The position numbers and the translations under genes are program-made. A DNA stretch of 64,000 nt from Streptomyces spongiicola (GTDB taxonomy: Bacteria > Actinomycetota > Actinomycetes > Streptomycetales > Streptomycetaceae): assembly GCF_003122365.1 (NCBI RefSeq), contig NZ_CP029254.1, forward strand, positions 2,800,501 to 2,864,500, given 5' to 3'. Numbering within the stretch: position 1 is the first letter of the stretch; each line of letters opens with the position of its first letter. The notes beneath the pieces are model-generated. The model did not search any database. It had not been told where the DNA came from and saw nothing but the letters and a program-made list of their open reading frames with translations. Below are positions 50,600 through 58,350 of this stretch, piece by piece.

Positions 50600-51190
50600 T
50601 CAGGTCTGGGGTTCGACCTCCTCGAACGGCATCGTCGTCTTGCGGGCCTGTTCGGCGGCCTCGAACGCGGCGGTGAAGTCGGCAAGCTCCCGCTCGGTCA
50701 TCAGCGTGACGTCCAGTTCCTTGGCCACGGCGAAGATGCGGTCGGTGGCCTCCTGCCGGGCGGCGTCACTCGGGTCGTCGTCGAGCAGGACCTCGAACTC
50801 GGCGTGGTGCCCCCACGCCTCACTCCACTTGACGGCGATCTCCACGCCACGGAGGCGGTAGTTGTGACGCCGGTTGAACGCCTCGTGCATGTGGGACTCG
50901 AAGCCCAGGGCATTGAAGACCCGCACGGCCGCGGGGACGTCCTCGCGGGCGATGGCGATCTCGGTCTCGGGGAAGGCGACGCCCTGACCGATCTTGCTGT
51001 GCTTGAGCGTGATCTTCGCCGACCCGGCGGCGGTGTTGTCGGTGACCTTCAGCAGCTTGTCCGGCAGGACGTAGAAGTAGATGTGCTTGTCGTCCCGGCC
51101 GAGGTCGCTGCCCTCCTGCTCCAGGCGCCCGACCAGCCGGTCGTGGGCCTCTTCGTCGAATCGGGCACGCATCTCGATCTCTACGGGCAA
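50600..51190 (-). CDS. CYTH-domain protein (class IV adenylate cyclase/thiamine triphosphatase-like)
   Basis: 196 residues from TTG 51190 (MPVEIEMRARF after GAAGGGA); ATG 51214 would add 8. Hallmarks of CYTH: the N-terminal E-x-E (VEIEMRARF), KITLKHSK, ETEIAI, RRHNYRLRGVEIAVKWSE and FEVLLDD. CYTH enzymes act on triphosphates in a tunnel; activity may be cAMP formation from ATP or hydrolysis of a triphosphate. The operon context (kinase, HD) suits synthesis or removal of a nucleotide signal. Confidence 0.8.
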   Translation of the reverse strand: MPVEIEMRARFDEEAHDRLVGRLEQEGSDLGRDDKHIYFYVLPDKLLKVTDNTAAGSAKITLKHSKIGQGVAFPETEIAIAREDVPAAVRVFNALGFESHMHEAFNRRHNYRLRGVEIAVKWSEAWGHHAEFEVLLDDDPSDAARQEATDRIFAVAKELDVTLMTERELADFTAAFEAAEQARKTTMPFEEVEPQT

Positions 51191-51351
51191 CGGTCTGGTC
51201 CCTTCTTCAGGCATGGCTGATCCGGCCGGACCCGCGCAGGCGAGGCTGGCGTGTCCGGTAGGGGGCGATGTGTGGTTGTGGTGGGGGGGGAGGCGGCGGT
51301 GCGGCCAGCCGGGCTGTGCGCGCACCGCCGCCTCAGTGGTGCGCGTGGACG

Positions 51352-51651
51352 TCAGGCGAGCTCGCCGAACCGTTCACGCACGACGCCCTCGTGGAGGTGG
51401 TTCGGCAGCTGGACACCGCCCACGGACGTACGGGTGGTGGCCACCTGCTCCATCGTGTCGGCGGGGAAGCCCTCCAGGAGCCGAAGACACTGCTTCACCC
51501 ACTCGCGGGACTTCTCCCAGTCACCCTCGTCCCGGTAGAGGGAGGCCAGCGCGTAGGCGCTCTCCGCCGCCGCCCATCGGTTGGTCGCCAGTTCCTGCTG
51601 GAAGATCGCCTCCAGCTCCAGGGCGGAGGCGGCGCGGGTCTGGTTGGTCAT
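51352..51651 (-). CDS. TPR-like small protein
   Basis: 99 residues, ATG 51651. The central part FQQELATNRWAAAESAYALASLYRDEGDWEKSREWVKQCLRLLEGF is one or two TPR-type helical hairpins. The C-terminus TSVGGVQLPNHLHEGVVRERFGELA may be a peptide docking segment. It lies between the kinase and the CYTH gene, probably an adaptor. Confidence 0.6.
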   Translation of the reverse strand: MTNQTRAASALELEAIFQQELATNRWAAAESAYALASLYRDEGDWEKSREWVKQCLRLLEGFPADTMEQVATTRTSVGGVQLPNHLHEGVVRERFGELA

Positions 51652-51724
51652 GGTGCCCTCTCTGGTAACGGTGGTGCCAGGTAGTGCTCAACGCGTCGAG
51701 GCGCGCGGGGTGACGTCGCCATGC

Positions 51725-52234
51725 TCAGTAGGTGAAGATCTCCGCGAGCGTGCGGTAGTCGTGCAGCTCGTCCTTGTCGAACCACAGCTCCACCTCCTGC
51801 TGGGCCTCCTCCGCGTTGCCGGAGGCGTGCACGAGGTTCGCCACCGCCTTGCCGGAGGCGACGCTGGCACCGCGGCTGTAGTGCGAGAAGTCGCCCCGGA
51901 TCGTGCCGGCCGGAGCCTCGTTCGGATACGTGCTGCCCACGATCTTGCGTACGGTGGCGATAGCGTCGAAGCCTTCGAGCACCAGCGCGATAACCGGCCC
52001 CTGCTGCATGAACCGGGCGGTGAACTCGTACACCTCGGAGCCCAGCCGTTCTTCGAGGTCGAAGTAGTGGCGCCGGGTGAACTCGGCGTCCATCTGCTTC
52101 ATCTTGACCCCGACGATCTTGAGCGCCGCGTCCTCGAACCGGGTGACGATCTTCCCGGCGAAGCCCCGCACGAGCGCGTCGGGCTTGAGGAGCACAAGCG
52201 TGCGCTCCACCTTCTGTTCCTGATCCTGCGCCAT
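51725..52234 (-). CDS. ndk: Nucleoside diphosphate kinase
   Basis: 169 residues, ATG 52234. It transfers the terminal phosphate from NTP to NDP through a phosphohistidine. Signatures are RTLVLLKPDALVRG, GTIRGDFSHY and NLVHASGNAEEA with catalytic His136 (normally N-x2-H-G-S-D; here H-A-S-G). It is longer than the ~137-residue housekeeping enzymes and heads an accessory operon rather than the usual chromosomal place, so it is likely a second, specialised copy. Both the active-site variation and operon context set it apart. Confidence 0.85.
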   Translation of the reverse strand: MAQDQEQKVERTLVLLKPDALVRGFAGKIVTRFEDAALKIVGVKMKQMDAEFTRRHYFDLEERLGSEVYEFTARFMQQGPVIALVLEGFDAIATVRKIVGSTYPNEAPAGTIRGDFSHYSRGASVASGKAVANLVHASGNAEEAQQEVELWFDKDELHDYRTLAEIFTY

Positions 52235-52334
52235 GGTTCCCTTTCATTTCTCACGCGGTGATGTGACGGACGTTCAGCGCGTCAGGGACCGAGGTTACCC
52301 GCGCCGGAATGGCCGATCGTTACTGGCAGTTGGG

Positions 52335-52709
52335 CTACGACCGGCGGTGTCTCCCACCTCTTCTCGCGCAGGAATTCGACAGTCGGAACAGAGTTCCCCA
52401 CCAGCCAGCCGGGTGGGGGATTGCGTGCGGCTTCCGTCCGCGATCCGTCGGCCGCTCGCGTGACTTCGGTGTGCTCGCGGCGGGCGCCGAAGCCAGGGGC
52501 GGTCGCTCGGCGATCCGGTGCTGGCGCTCGGAGAATGTCCAGTGCAGTCGCTCCAGGTGGAACACGCAGCGACGGCACGCGCTGATCGGCACGTCGCGGC
52601 CACGCGCGCTGATCGAGCCGATGACCGCGACTTCGGTGTCCCGCCGGCCGCAACGGAAGCAGGCGCCACATGCCCACTCGAATCGGCCCCACAACTCGTA
52701 TGGCTTCAT
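52335..52709 (-). CDS. Small zinc-ribbon-like protein
   Basis: 124 residues from ATG 52709 (ribosome site GGCGGAG). The first half has CGACFRCGRRD and ISACRRCVFHLERLHW, two Cys pairs that could bind one zinc; the second half is Pro/Arg-rich and probably disordered. It lies between the kinase operon and the NUDIX pair. No family name. Confidence 0.5.
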   Translation of the reverse strand: MKPYELWGRFEWACGACFRCGRRDTEVAVIGSISARGRDVPISACRRCVFHLERLHWTFSERQHRIAERPPLASAPAASTPKSRERPTDRGRKPHAIPHPAGWWGTLFRLSNSCARRGGRHRRS

Positions 52710-53218
52710 GGGCTGTCTCCGCCGACTTCGGGGCTGGAGCCTCGACCTGTGGTCGGCGGCGGCCATTGGCGCTCCCTGGACGCCGCGGCGATCCACGCTT
52801 CCGGCTGTCCACACGTCGGCGCCACCACGGCCACGTCCTCTCCTTCCCTCGCTTCTCGTTCTGGGTGCCGGCCCGTGCCCGACGGGGGGCGAACACGGGC
52901 CGGCTGCCGCCCGGGGCTCGTCGTAACGTCCCGCCCCGGGCGGCAGCTCATGAGGTGGAGCCGAGGTGCGCGATCGCGCCAAGATCGCACGGGCATCCGG
53001 CCAATCCGCTGATCGGCACCTGAATCCCCGCCTACCATGCTCGGACGGCTGCACATTCACCGCTCGGGCAAGTAAGGGGCGGATCGCGCGGTCTGGGGAA
53101 GGCACACCTGAGAGTCAAGCGGTGATCGGCCCTCCGCGCCATGAAGTGACCGTGCAACGAGCGTGCAACTTCGCCACATTGACCATGCACCTTGCCGACC
53201 CGATCCGTGAGGGCCGCG
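52710..53218. other. Intergenic region with promoter-proximal repeats before the NUDIX genes
   Basis: About 500 bases with no supported gene. Near the right end two GTGCAAC copies (53152-53158 and 53163-53169) are 11 bases apart, on one helical face, followed by TTGACC at 53179-53184. They may be an operator for the NUDIX genes. Confidence 0.5.
53152..53169 (+). repeat. Direct repeat GTGCAAC, 11-base spacing
   Basis: Two perfect copies in phase on the helix, about 55 bases before the NUDIX start. Candidate operator or activator site. Confidence 0.5.
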
Positions 53219-53881
53219 ATGGAAGTGATCGACGTATGGACCGGCCACCGCGCGTGCATGCTCCAGTCGGCTCTCCGCCTGACCCGAGAGGCGTTCGCTG
53301 ACCGCCTGGGCATCTCGCTCCGGACGGTCGCCACGTGGCACTCCGACCCTGAGGTGATACCGCGCGCGGAGATGCAACAGCTCCTAGACGCCGTCTTCGA
53401 GAGCGCGCCCGCGACCGTCCGCCAGCGGTTCGCCCTGCTGATCGCGGGCTCTGGCGGCAAGGGCGGCGAAGCGCCGGGGACACAGGCACAGGTCCTGCGT
53501 GTCGCGATCGCGGTCGTTGTCCGCGAGGACGATGTCCTGCTGGTCTGCCGGCGTGACGACGACGCGTCGGGGATCACGTGGCAGTTCCCCGCCGGCGTCA
53601 TCAAGCCGGGCGTCAGGCCGGAGATCGCGACGGTACGCGAGACGCTGGACGAGACCGGCGTGCACTGCGCTGTCCGGCGAGGTCTCGGGGAACGGATCCA
53701 CCCCGTGACCGGCGTGCACTGCGTGTACTTCCTGTGCGAGTACCTGGCAGGGGACGCGACGAACAGCGACGTCGTGGAGAACCTCGACGTGGCCTGGGTA
53801 CCGAAGAACGCGGTGGGCCGGTTCATCTCCCTCGACACCGTCCACCCACCGATCCTGGCAGCACTGGAGGAAGACGTATGA
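53219..53881 (+). CDS. HTH-NUDIX fusion protein
   Basis: 220 residues from ATG 53219 (GAGGG upstream). Residues 5-60 form an XRE-type helix-turn-helix (LRLTREAFADRLGISLRTVATWHSDP). Residues 95-215 are a NUDIX hydrolase with ITWQFPAGVIKPGVRPEIAT and VRETLDETG; the box G-x5-E-x7-RE-x2-DE-x-G has Asp in place of the first Glu of the EE pair. It could be a nucleotide-sensing repressor or a hydrolase that controls its own gene. Its stop overlaps the next ATG. Confidence 0.8.
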   Translation: MEVIDVWTGHRACMLQSALRLTREAFADRLGISLRTVATWHSDPEVIPRAEMQQLLDAVFESAPATVRQRFALLIAGSGGKGGEAPGTQAQVLRVAIAVVVREDDVLLVCRRDDDASGITWQFPAGVIKPGVRPEIATVRETLDETGVHCAVRRGLGERIHPVTGVHCVYFLCEYLAGDATNSDVVENLDVAWVPKNAVGRFISLDTVHPPILAALEEDV

Positions 53882-54291
53882 CCGAACAGACGGCAGCGGA
53901 GCGACCGGGCATCGCGGCGGCGATCGTGGTCCAGGATGGTGGCGTGCTCATGGTCCGGCGCAGGATCGCGGAAGGACAGCTGTCCTGGCAGTTCCCCGCC
54001 GGCGAGATCGAGGCGGGCGAGAGCCCTGAAGAGGCCGCGGTTCGTGAGACCTCCGAAGAGGTCGGCCTGAAGGTGACCTCCCTCAAGGTCCTCGGCCAAC
54101 GGGTACACCCCAAGACCGGCCGCAGCATGTCGTACGTCGCCTGCGCCGTGGAGTCCGGAACCCCGTACGTCGCGGACGACGACGAGCTCGCCGAGCTCGC
54201 CTGGGTCAGGCTGCCGGAGATTCCCGAGTACGTGCCGTACGGACTCTTCGAGCCGGTGCAGGAGTACCTCGACGCCACTCTGAGCCGGTGA
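53878..54291 (+). CDS. NUDIX hydrolase
   Basis: 137 residues, ATG 53878 overlapping the previous stop (ATGA). The canonical NUDIX box is intact (GEIEAGESPEEAAVRETSEEVGL). It hydrolyses nucleoside diphosphates linked to another moiety. Paralogous to the catalytic domain encoded just upstream; both share SWQFPAG-type and RVHPKTG/RIHPVTG motifs, so they come from duplication. Confidence 0.88.
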   Translation: MTEQTAAERPGIAAAIVVQDGGVLMVRRRIAEGQLSWQFPAGEIEAGESPEEAAVRETSEEVGLKVTSLKVLGQRVHPKTGRSMSYVACAVESGTPYVADDDELAELAWVRLPEIPEYVPYGLFEPVQEYLDATLSR

Positions 54292-54514
54292 TGCCGCCGA
54301 GTAGCGGACGAGTGCTCGCGCCCTGACGGCGCCGCTCCGACCGCCGGTGCCGCGCACTACGGGTGGACGCCCTGTTCGCGGAGTGATGCCTTCCCTACGT
54401 CCCTGGTGCGGCATGGATCCTCCCCGTACTCGACTCGGTGGCTGAACGCGGTGCGCATGGGTGGATGGGCGGAGGTCGGGTCGCGGCTGCCAGGCAGCCG
54501 CGACCGGCGGCCGG

Positions 54515-54706
54515 TCACGAGCGCGACAGGTAGACGGGCTCGACCACTAACCAGCAGAGGACCAGCAGTACCGGTACGACCAGCACGGCGAACTGGAACC
54601 AGCCGAAGCCGTAGCGTTGGAACAGCCGGAACGGGTGGCGTAACGCCCAGCGCAGGCGGGGCAGCCGAGGGGACCGGCGGATCGTGTCTCTGGGCACCGT
54701 GTTCAT
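54515..54706 (-). CDS. Small single-pass membrane protein
   Basis: 63 residues from ATG 54706 that overlaps the upstream stop by ATGA. A basic N-terminal half (RDTIRRSPRLPRLRWALRH) precedes one strong transmembrane segment (FQFAVLVVPVLLVLCWLVV). Third gene of a coupled three-gene operon led by an ATP-binding protein. Confidence 0.55.
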   Translation of the reverse strand: MNTVPRDTIRRSPRLPRLRWALRHPFRLFQRYGFGWFQFAVLVVPVLLVLCWLVVEPVYLSRS

Positions 54707-55227
54707 CGGCACCTGCACTTCGATCCGAAGAGCACCAAGGCTCCGAAGGCCACGTTCAGGCCGATCGTGAGCAACAGGCCGGTCGTCGTCATCGCGGTCC
54801 CCCGATGGTCATGGTCCGTCCGGACCGGGAACCGCCTCCGGTCGTCCGGCGCGGGTCCCAGGGAGCTCCCGGGGTCGAGATGAACGCACCGGTCCTGTCC
54901 AGCCAGGCCGCGAGGCGATTCCCGGTCCTCCTGGTGAAACCAGAGCGTCACCATCGACGGCGCCACGATGCCCTTGGCCCGCCCCTCCTCAACCGCGGCG
55001 AGCGCCTTCGGCCACTCCGGGCGGTCGGCCCGGCTGGAGAGCACCGCCGCGTGGTCCACGAACGTCCCCACCGGAACCCAGCCGCGCTCGTCCACGTACC
55101 GGAGCACGTCGCGCAGCGCCCGGCCGGGCTCCCTTGGCACCCTGGCCGCCAGAGGGAGGCAGGCATAGACCACGACCGGAGTGCCGGCGGGAACGCGATG
55201 CGCCGCGGCCTGGACCACACCGCTCAC
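54703..55227 (-). CDS. Resolvase-like protein lacking the catalytic serine
   Basis: 174 residues from GTG 55227 (GGAGG 8 bases upstream), overlapping the ATPase stop by GTGA. Residues 15-105 resemble the serine-resolvase N-terminal fold (VVVYACLPLAARVPREPGRALRDVLRYVDERGW, FVDHAAV, RPEWPKALAAVEEGRAKGIVAPS), but the Ser of the RxS/YxRVS motif is replaced (ACLP). The C-terminal end carries a hydrophobic stretch (GLLLTIGLNVAFGALVLF), so it may be membrane-tethered. Probably a non-catalytic regulator. An internal ATG (54792) with GGGGGA could start a separate 29-residue membrane peptide. Confidence 0.55.
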   Translation of the reverse strand: MSGVVQAAAHRVPAGTPVVVYACLPLAARVPREPGRALRDVLRYVDERGWVPVGTFVDHAAVLSSRADRPEWPKALAAVEEGRAKGIVAPSMVTLWFHQEDRESPRGLAGQDRCVHLDPGSSLGPAPDDRRRFPVRTDHDHRGTAMTTTGLLLTIGLNVAFGALVLFGSKCRCR

Positions 55228-55733
55228 AGTCGCCGCCTCCCGTCGTCGTTCGAAGGCAGCGGTGCGACCGGGATCACGCACCAGGCCACCGTTCCGTCGG
55301 CCGTGAAGCCCCATCTGCCTCCGAGTTCGTGCACGAGTTCGTCCACCAGCCACAGACCCCGCCCCTGCTCCGCGTCCATCGAGGCCCGCTGAGGCCGGGG
55401 CACCTCGGACGGCGTCCGGTCGTTGACCTCCAGGTGGACGTTCCCTCCGTCGCGTCTCATGCGAAGACCGATGGTGTCGCCGCGCCCGTGGACGACCGCG
55501 TTGCCGACCAGCTCCGAGAGCACAAGTTCGACGGAATCGACCCGGGACCTGGCCACATGGCACACGTTCCGCAGCCACGAGGTTCCGATCCGCCGGGCCT
55601 GGGGAACGCGCGACTCCTCGCGCGTGAAGGCGACATCAATGGGCGACGGCGCTATGCGTGCCATACCCACGTTGGCGTCGAGGGAGCCCACAGGGCTCGG
55701 GGGAACGATCGAGGTGGGAACCGAGGACACCAT
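55224..55733 (-). CDS. Anti-sigma-type HATPase
   Basis: 169 residues from ATG 55733; an upstream start at 55865 would add 44 residues of poor quality. RsbW/HATPase_c features: N box SVELVLSELVGNAVVHG, G1 VHLEVNDRTP, G2-like MDAEQGRGLWLVDEL and the terminal GTVAWCVI. Such single-domain ATPases are abundant in Streptomyces as anti-sigma or regulatory kinases, often beside an XRE/TPR regulator, as here (56091). Confidence 0.8.
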   Translation of the reverse strand: MVSSVPTSIVPPSPVGSLDANVGMARIAPSPIDVAFTREESRVPQARRIGTSWLRNVCHVARSRVDSVELVLSELVGNAVVHGRGDTIGLRMRRDGGNVHLEVNDRTPSEVPRPQRASMDAEQGRGLWLVDELVHELGGRWGFTADGTVAWCVIPVAPLPSNDDGRRRL

Positions 55734-56090
55734 CGCCCAGCCCTTCCGGATGTCGGAACTCGGGGGCGCGAAGCGCGGCCGCCAGGCGAGTAACCCGGGC
55801 GGCCTCGACGTACTGGGTGGGTCGCCGACTCCTACTTCTGGGGTGCCGGCTGCCAGACAGTTCACGGCCAGGCCCTTCGTCTCGAGGTCGTGCGTTCGCG
55901 GTCACCGAACGATGACCGTGAGTTGGTGGACTCTTCTACGGCCCTGGCCTGGTCGTTCTGGACTTGGGCGACCCCTGTCGTGGTCTTTTGGGACATCAGC
56001 GCGTCCTGTGGAGCCGCATGGTGGGTAGGGGACCGACAATCGCCGCAAGCGGGCTCAGGGCCCGACGGCGTCCAGGCCAAAGGGGGCACG
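55734..56090. other. Divergent intergenic region
   Basis: About 360 bases between the HATPase start (minus) and the TPR regulator start (plus). An open plus frame in phase with the regulator is present but lacks a ribosome site. Should contain both promoters. Confidence 0.5.
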
Positions 56091-57449
56091 GTGGGCGACA
56101 GGCAGCTGACGGTGTTCGGCATGTTGGTGCGGGAGCGCGGTTGGGGCTACGCGCGGTTCAGCCGGGAGTTCAGGCGGCTCTGCGCCGAGCTGCGCTTAGA
56201 CGACGTGTCCCCGCAGCGAAAGCAGTTCGACCGGTGGCGCCTGGGCCAGATCAAGGGCGTGCCACGCGCTGAGGCGTGCGAGGTTCTCGAGCGGATGTTC
56301 CCGGGCTGGACAGCCGAGAGGCTGCTCGCCCTGGCGGACCCCTCGCCGCTTCCCGTGACCGCCGACGCCGCACCGGCACGCACTAAGCGAGAACCCGAGC
56401 AGGCGCCCGAAGGGGTGGCCAACGTGCTCTTGGAGGAGGACGAGATGAAGCGGCGAACCTTGATCCGCGGCCTTGTCATCGGAACGAGCCTGGGTGTCAC
56501 CGAGGCCACACTGGAGGTCATGGCCGCCGCGCGGCAGCGCATGGACCTGACTCTGGAGGCGTCGGCCATCGGGCCCGCGACCCTGGAGCGCTGGGAGACC
56601 ACCGCCTTCGAGTACGCGCACGCCTACCAGACCGTCCCACCGCAGCGGCTCCTCGCCGACGTCCTCGCCGACTTCACCGAAGTGCAGGGACTGCTGGAGC
56701 AGCGACAGCCGATCCGCTACCGCCGTCGCCTATGCCGGGTCGCCGCCCAACTCGCGGCCCTGGCCGGCATCTTCGCCTCAGCGCTCGGCGCGCACCGCGA
56801 GGCCCGCGGCTGGTTTCACACAGGACGTCTCGCCGCCTCGGAGGCTGGCGACAACCAGCTCGAAGGCGCGCTCACCGTACGCTCGGCCATCGTCTCCCTC
56901 TACTACGGGACTCCAGCCTCCGCCCACGAGCAGGCCGCCCGAGCGCGCCACATCCTGGGCGACACCGTGGGCCCCGCCACCACCCGGGGCCTGCTCGTCG
57001 AGGCTCGCGCGCTCGCCCGCCTCGGGCGAGGAGACGAGGCCCTGCCGCTGCTGCGCCAGGCCGAGGACGCGTTCGGCCGACTCACCGTCGAGGACCGCGA
57101 CGACCCTTCCTTCGGCCACACCGAGCGGCAGTTCCTCTGGCACCTCGGTAACGCGTGGACGCACCTGGGACGCTCGGAGGACGCCTGGCAGGTCCAGCGG
57201 CGGGCGCTCGACCTGTATCCGCCCACCGAATACCTCGACCCGACCCTGATCCGCCTGGACCGCGCGGTGTGCCTCGCGCGGGACGGCGAACCGGAGGAGG
57301 CGTACCGCACCGCCGCACAGGCCCTGACGTCGCTGCCGGACGAACATCGCACCGGCATGGTCATGAAGTACGCCACCGACTTCAGCCGTACCGCCGGGCA
57401 TCCCCAGCTCCCCGTCGGCAGGGAGTTCGCCGAGCTGCTGCGGGCCTGA
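56091..57449 (+). CDS. XRE-like/TPR regulator
   Basis: 452 residues from GTG 56091 with AGGGGG 5 bases before it. The first 80 residues (VFGMLVRERGWGYARFSREFRRLC...KQFDRWRLGQIKGVPRAEACEVLERMFPGW) form a DNA-binding helix-turn-helix typical of Streptomyces regulators. Residues about 120-445 are TPR-type helical repeats (EARGWFHTGRLAASEAGDNQ, LARLGRGDEALPLLRQAEDAFG, EDAWQVQRRALDLYP). The C-terminus is Ala/Leu-rich. These regulators control antibiotic and developmental genes. Confidence 0.78.
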   Translation: MGDRQLTVFGMLVRERGWGYARFSREFRRLCAELRLDDVSPQRKQFDRWRLGQIKGVPRAEACEVLERMFPGWTAERLLALADPSPLPVTADAAPARTKREPEQAPEGVANVLLEEDEMKRRTLIRGLVIGTSLGVTEATLEVMAAARQRMDLTLEASAIGPATLERWETTAFEYAHAYQTVPPQRLLADVLADFTEVQGLLEQRQPIRYRRRLCRVAAQLAALAGIFASALGAHREARGWFHTGRLAASEAGDNQLEGALTVRSAIVSLYYGTPASAHEQAARARHILGDTVGPATTRGLLVEARALARLGRGDEALPLLRQAEDAFGRLTVEDRDDPSFGHTERQFLWHLGNAWTHLGRSEDAWQVQRRALDLYPPTEYLDPTLIRLDRAVCLARDGEPEEAYRTAAQALTSLPDEHRTGMVMKYATDFSRTAGHPQLPVGREFAELLRA

Positions 57450-57455
57450 GCGGAG

Positions 57456-58250
57456 CTACCGACCGGCCACGGGATTGACCAGGGAACCGATGCCGGAGAT
57501 GTACACCGCCACCTCGTCACCCGGAACGACGGGGCCCACCCCTGCGGGTGTGCCGGTCAGGAGCACGTCCCCCGGCTCCAGGGTGACCGCCGCCGTGATG
57601 TACGCCAGCAGGGAGGCGACCGGATGCAGCATCGTGTCCGTCCCGGCCGACTGCCGCTCGGTGCCGTTGACCTCGCAGCGTACGTCGAGCTTCGTCGGGT
57701 CGAGGTTGGTGGTGATCCACGGGCCGAGCGGGCAGAAGGTGTCGAACGCCTTTGCCCAGGACGGCTGTCCGTCCTCCCGCTGGATGTCGCGGGCGGTCAC
57801 GTCGTTGGCGCATGTGTAGCCGAAGACGTACTCCAGTGCCTGCTCGGCGGTGATCCCGCGAGCCGTACGGCCAATGACCACGGCGAGCTCGGCCTCGTAG
57901 TGCACCTCGCGTGACTGGGCCGGGTAGCGGATCGCCTCTCCAGGGCCGACCACGGCGGACGGTGGCTTGAAGAAGAGCCGGGGCGCGGTCGGCGTGTCGA
58001 GGCTCAACTCGGCGATGTGGTCGGCGTAGTTCCGGCCGACCGCGACGATCTTCCCGGGCGTGACCGGGGCCAGCAGTCGCACGTCATCGAGCGGGAGACG
58101 GCGGCCCGTGGGCTCCGCCGCGCTTCTCAGCGGATCGGCAGCCAGCACTTCCAGGACATCATCGCCGTCGGTGGTTATGAGGCGCCCGTGAAGGACCTCA
58201 CCCTGCCACTCGAACCTTGCCAGCCGCTGCGATTCATCAGTCAGCCTCAT
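57456..58250 (-). CDS. Fumarylacetoacetate hydrolase-family enzyme
   Basis: 264 residues from ATG 58250. FAH fold: VAVGRNYADHIAEL, RLFFKPPSAVVGPGEAI, metal ligands E-x-E in VHYEAELAVVIG, GYTCANDVTARDIQ, and the end LEPGDVLLTGTPAGVGPVVPGDEV. The enzymes act as isomerases, hydratases or C-C hydrolases in catabolism of aromatic compounds. It converges on the TPR regulator, 6 bases apart, and seems unrelated to defence. An upstream start at 58352 is unlikely. Confidence 0.88.
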   Translation of the reverse strand: MRLTDESQRLARFEWQGEVLHGRLITTDGDDVLEVLAADPLRSAAEPTGRRLPLDDVRLLAPVTPGKIVAVGRNYADHIAELSLDTPTAPRLFFKPPSAVVGPGEAIRYPAQSREVHYEAELAVVIGRTARGITAEQALEYVFGYTCANDVTARDIQREDGQPSWAKAFDTFCPLGPWITTNLDPTKLDVRCEVNGTERQSAGTDTMLHPVASLLAYITAAVTLEPGDVLLTGTPAGVGPVVPGDEVAVYISGIGSLVNPVAGR

Positions 58251-58350
58251 GCCTGAACCGTACCTTCGCCCCGGACGGCTCTGGGGGTTCCTTGTCACGC
58301 AATGGACGCGATCACGGCACCCCTCCCTCGCCGTCTGGTCAGATCCAGCC

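Noticed and set aside
56778..57401. Minus-strand frame over the TPR regulator
   Set aside because: Antisense shadow; no ribosome site and no domain.
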